Positions 61,362-64,000 of a stretch of 64,000 bases of DNA are shown piece by piece. The translations under genes were made by a program, and so were the position numbers. Origin of the DNA: Haliotis asinina (lineage: Eukaryota > Mollusca > Gastropoda > Lepetellida > Haliotidae). Below the pieces are notes generated by a model. That model was not told the origin of the DNA and did no database searches. It saw only the letters and a list, made by a program, of their open reading frames with translations. How positions within the stretch are numbered: the first letter of the stretch is position 1; every line of letters starts with the position of its first letter. The DNA is taken from the NCBI RefSeq assembly GCF_037392515.1, contig NC_090288.1:57149673-57213672 (forward strand), in the 5' to 3' direction.

Positions 61362-62062
61362 AATATTCTATGTGATGCTTCACATACCAGTGTTCAGCTA
61401 TGAATGATACTTCACATACCAGGGTTCAGTCGTATGTGATGCTTCACATACCAGTGTTCAGCCATATGTGATGCTTCACATACCAAGGTTCAGCTACATA
61501 TGATACTTCCTATACCAAGGTTCAGGTACATGTGAATCTTCATATATCAGTGTTCAGCAATATGTGATACTTCACATACCAGTATTCAGCCATATGTGAT
61601 ACTTCACATACCAGTGTTCAGCCATATGTGATACTTCATATACCAAGGTTCAGCTACATGTGATGAGTCACATACCAGTGTTAAGACATGTGATGCTTCA
61701 CATACCAGTGTTAAGACATGTGATGCTTCACATACCAGTGTTTAGACATGTGATGCTTCACATACCAAGGTTCAGCCTCATGTGATGCTTCACATACTTG
61801 TGTTCAGACATATGTGATGCTTCACATACTGGTGTTCAGACATATGTGATGCTTCACATACTGGTGTTCAGACATATGTGATGCTTCACATACTGGTGTT
61901 CAGACATATGTGATGCTTCACATACTGGTGTTCAGACATATGTGATGCTTCATACTGGTGTTCAGACATATGTGATGCTTCACATACTGGTGTTCAGACA
62001 TATGTGATGCTTCACATACTGGTGTTCAGACATATGTGATGCTTCACATACTGGTGTTCAGC
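61362..62062. repeat. 32-bp minisatellite
   Basis: About 22 copies of GACATATGTGATGCTTCACA plus TACTGGTGTTCA. Copies before about 61.8 kb are diverged (some of 26-31 bases); those at 61.8-62.06 kb are nearly identical. Confidence 0.9.
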
Positions 62063-64000
62063 TGCATGTAATCGTTTTTATGTGTTGTTGCCATATGTTA
62101 TTATCCGTAGCACAAACTAATCCTCATTTGCTTAAAGTGAAACTGCTAGCAGCGAGGAGCCCAGGAATGTTCTTAACTCGTTAAAAGAAAACTGACATCC
62201 AGTTATCCTCATTGTGCATTCATCAAAACACCTGAAGACTATGTATAGTACTATTGTAAATTTGGAGGCTGTATAAATAAAAACACAAATGCGCTTCTTG
62301 AAAATCTGACGGTTTTTCTATATGTAAGAGCTGGCTTCAAGACACTTTGTTCTCAGTTAAGAGTGATTAGCTAGCCATGACCACCTGGTTTTAAGGGATA
62401 CTGTCAGTGGTGTGGATGTAATAGAGGCATATGCAGGCATTTAAGGACCATTCCAGGAGAAAAATATCAAGCTAATTTCAGCGTGCAGTAGGTGGAAAAT
62501 AAGCTCCATTTGAAACAGTGATCTGAAGTCAAATTGGGTACCCGTACAAATAAGAACTTGTATCATTTGGATTTTGTTCATTCATTATTTAGCAAAAGCC
62601 AAAAAGTAACATTCCATAGTTACTGAAGGCAAAGGTGACTGTAGGATTTGAACTATATCCTGAACATGTGTTAATAAATCACCGTCAGATAGGGGTGACA
62701 AAGGTGTTTGCAAAAGGTGAGAACATCCTGTGCAGTGACTGGCACCATCACTTACAAATGCAAAGCTTTTCTTCAACAAAACATTTTGAAAGGATTACCG
62801 AAGCCTTGAAAGTTATGAGGTACATGTACTATTAATCCTCTTACTCTGATATCGGCATCAGATTCAGTGTAACATTGCAACTTGTGTTAAACAACCATAT
62901 ATGGGACAACCATTGAAAAGTTTATATAAAATCAATAGCTGTACTTTCTGTGCAATGTAAATTGGTTGTTTGTACTGCATCCAAGTTTTCAACCTCATCT
63001 TATTGCATAAATGCAACAATCAAACCCTTTTGTCTGGTAGTCTCTCATGGAAGATTTTAACATGAATATATTTAATGTACTGGACTTTTCTTGCCTGTAT
63101 TTCGACTCTGTCGCCCATCTCTAGGGAACAGTAATCAAGTTTCTGAATAAAGCTCATGTATTGATTAGTCAGATACAATCTGGGTATCAGAAAAATATAG
63201 TCAGAAGGTAGTTGCAACTTGGAGAATGTGCTGACTAGGTTTGTTTAGATGTTTGTCATGAAGGGGTTGCAAAGCTGGGGAATAAGGAACAGAGTTTGTT
63301 GTGAAATGGCTTAGAAATCGCCATTAGTTTCTTGTCCAAATAAATGTGTCTGTCTACCAATTTACAGGCTAGCAGTGTTTGAGATCAATACCAGTTGCTG
63401 AGGCTAGATTTTGTACATGGCAAGACTATAAACACTTGTACAGTGATGGTATATTTGGAATAATGAGTGATTGGCACTGATTGTGGGGTCTGTTGGATAC
63501 CAGCAATTCGAGTAAAATGAATGAGATCACAAGAGTCAAAAATAAATGAACAGGACATTATTTGCACCCAAGTTTTGGCCCCCAGAGTGCAAACAGACTG
63601 TTTGTGTAGTTTTAGACAACATGATCTGCTGTCCTTTAAAGCTGAATATCGTCATGTATTGTTATACTATAGTGGTCATAGTACATATGAGTCGTTTGTT
63701 CAGAATCAGCCCACAGATTGATCCAGGCCTGTATGGCTTTCTAACATAACCAAAGAGAAAACCATATTCATGTCAAAAAGTGTCCAGAATTTGAAGAAGC
63801 TTGGATAAAGGAGGCGCTTATTTAAACCAAATCACAAGATAAGCCTGATTTGCAATTGAAGTTAGTGAAACTGACACATTTCAATGATAAAACCATGGCA
63901 GTCATATACTTCTTTTGTGCTGCAGTGTTCTGTAAAACAGTTCCTGTAACATACATAAGTGATTATGGCCTGACATTTAAGCATTTGAACTTTGTACACC
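62063..64000. other. No recognisable gene
   Basis: CpG-poor AT-rich sequence to the window end. Frames at 62635-62835, 63020-63217 and 63521-63749 overlap others on both strands and show no domains. Confidence 0.4.

Overview
The window reads as nuclear DNA of a gastropod mollusc, most likely an abalone (Haliotis) or close relative. The basis is a dense scatter of two tRNA-derived short repeats that share a 3' tail (TGATATTGCTGGAATATTGC, then a GCGGCGTAAAAC-like block and a run of CTCACTCAC). I know this tail as typical of abalone sequence; the species is inference. Nothing looks prokaryotic or organellar.

Gene content is low. The one unambiguous gene is an intact, intronless class I ADP-ribosylation factor on the minus strand (39122-39667). 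It has a CRE/YY1-type promoter at about 39.72-39.76 kb and a poly(A) signal with a GU-rich downstream element near 37.9 kb, so the transcript is about 1.8 kb. Several weaker coding or promoter signals are listed with low confidence: a 56-codon exon-like stretch at 4942-5110, exon-like pieces at 20.5-20.7 kb and 58.9-59.06 kb, and promoter-like motif clusters at 6.2, 10.4, 16.95, 40.75 and 57.14 kb.

The rest is repeats. Transposon remains: a nearly intact Tc1-like DD34E element (49232-50527) with 25-bp terminal inverted repeats, a TA duplication and only two nonsense codons; a Mutator-like (MULE) transposase relic (about 17.3-17.6 kb); a Penelope-like reverse transcriptase fragment (about 31.47-31.71 kb) inside a minisatellite; a 175-bp foldback element (54580-54754); and a small inverted-repeat family present at 40.3 and 55.1-55.4 kb. 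A third tRNA-like SINE family forms a head-to-tail array with exactly 298-bp spacing at 32617-33564, with a decayed dispersed copy at 36.1 kb. Minisatellites occupy about 2.9-3.5, 6.4-6.7, 27.4-28.3, 31.3-34.3, 34.9-35.0, 46.2-46.6, 48.1-48.4, 52.6-53.4 and 61.4-62.1 kb.

CpG retention is uneven. SINE copies left of about 34.3 kb and between 39.1 and 45.9 kb keep many CpGs; copies at 34.3-39.1 kb and right of 45.9 kb are mostly TpG/CpA-decayed, apart from the Tc1 element and a patch at about 57.0-59.1 kb. In molluscs germline methylation is concentrated in transcribed gene bodies, so this pattern may mark transcription units whose exons I cannot see directly.
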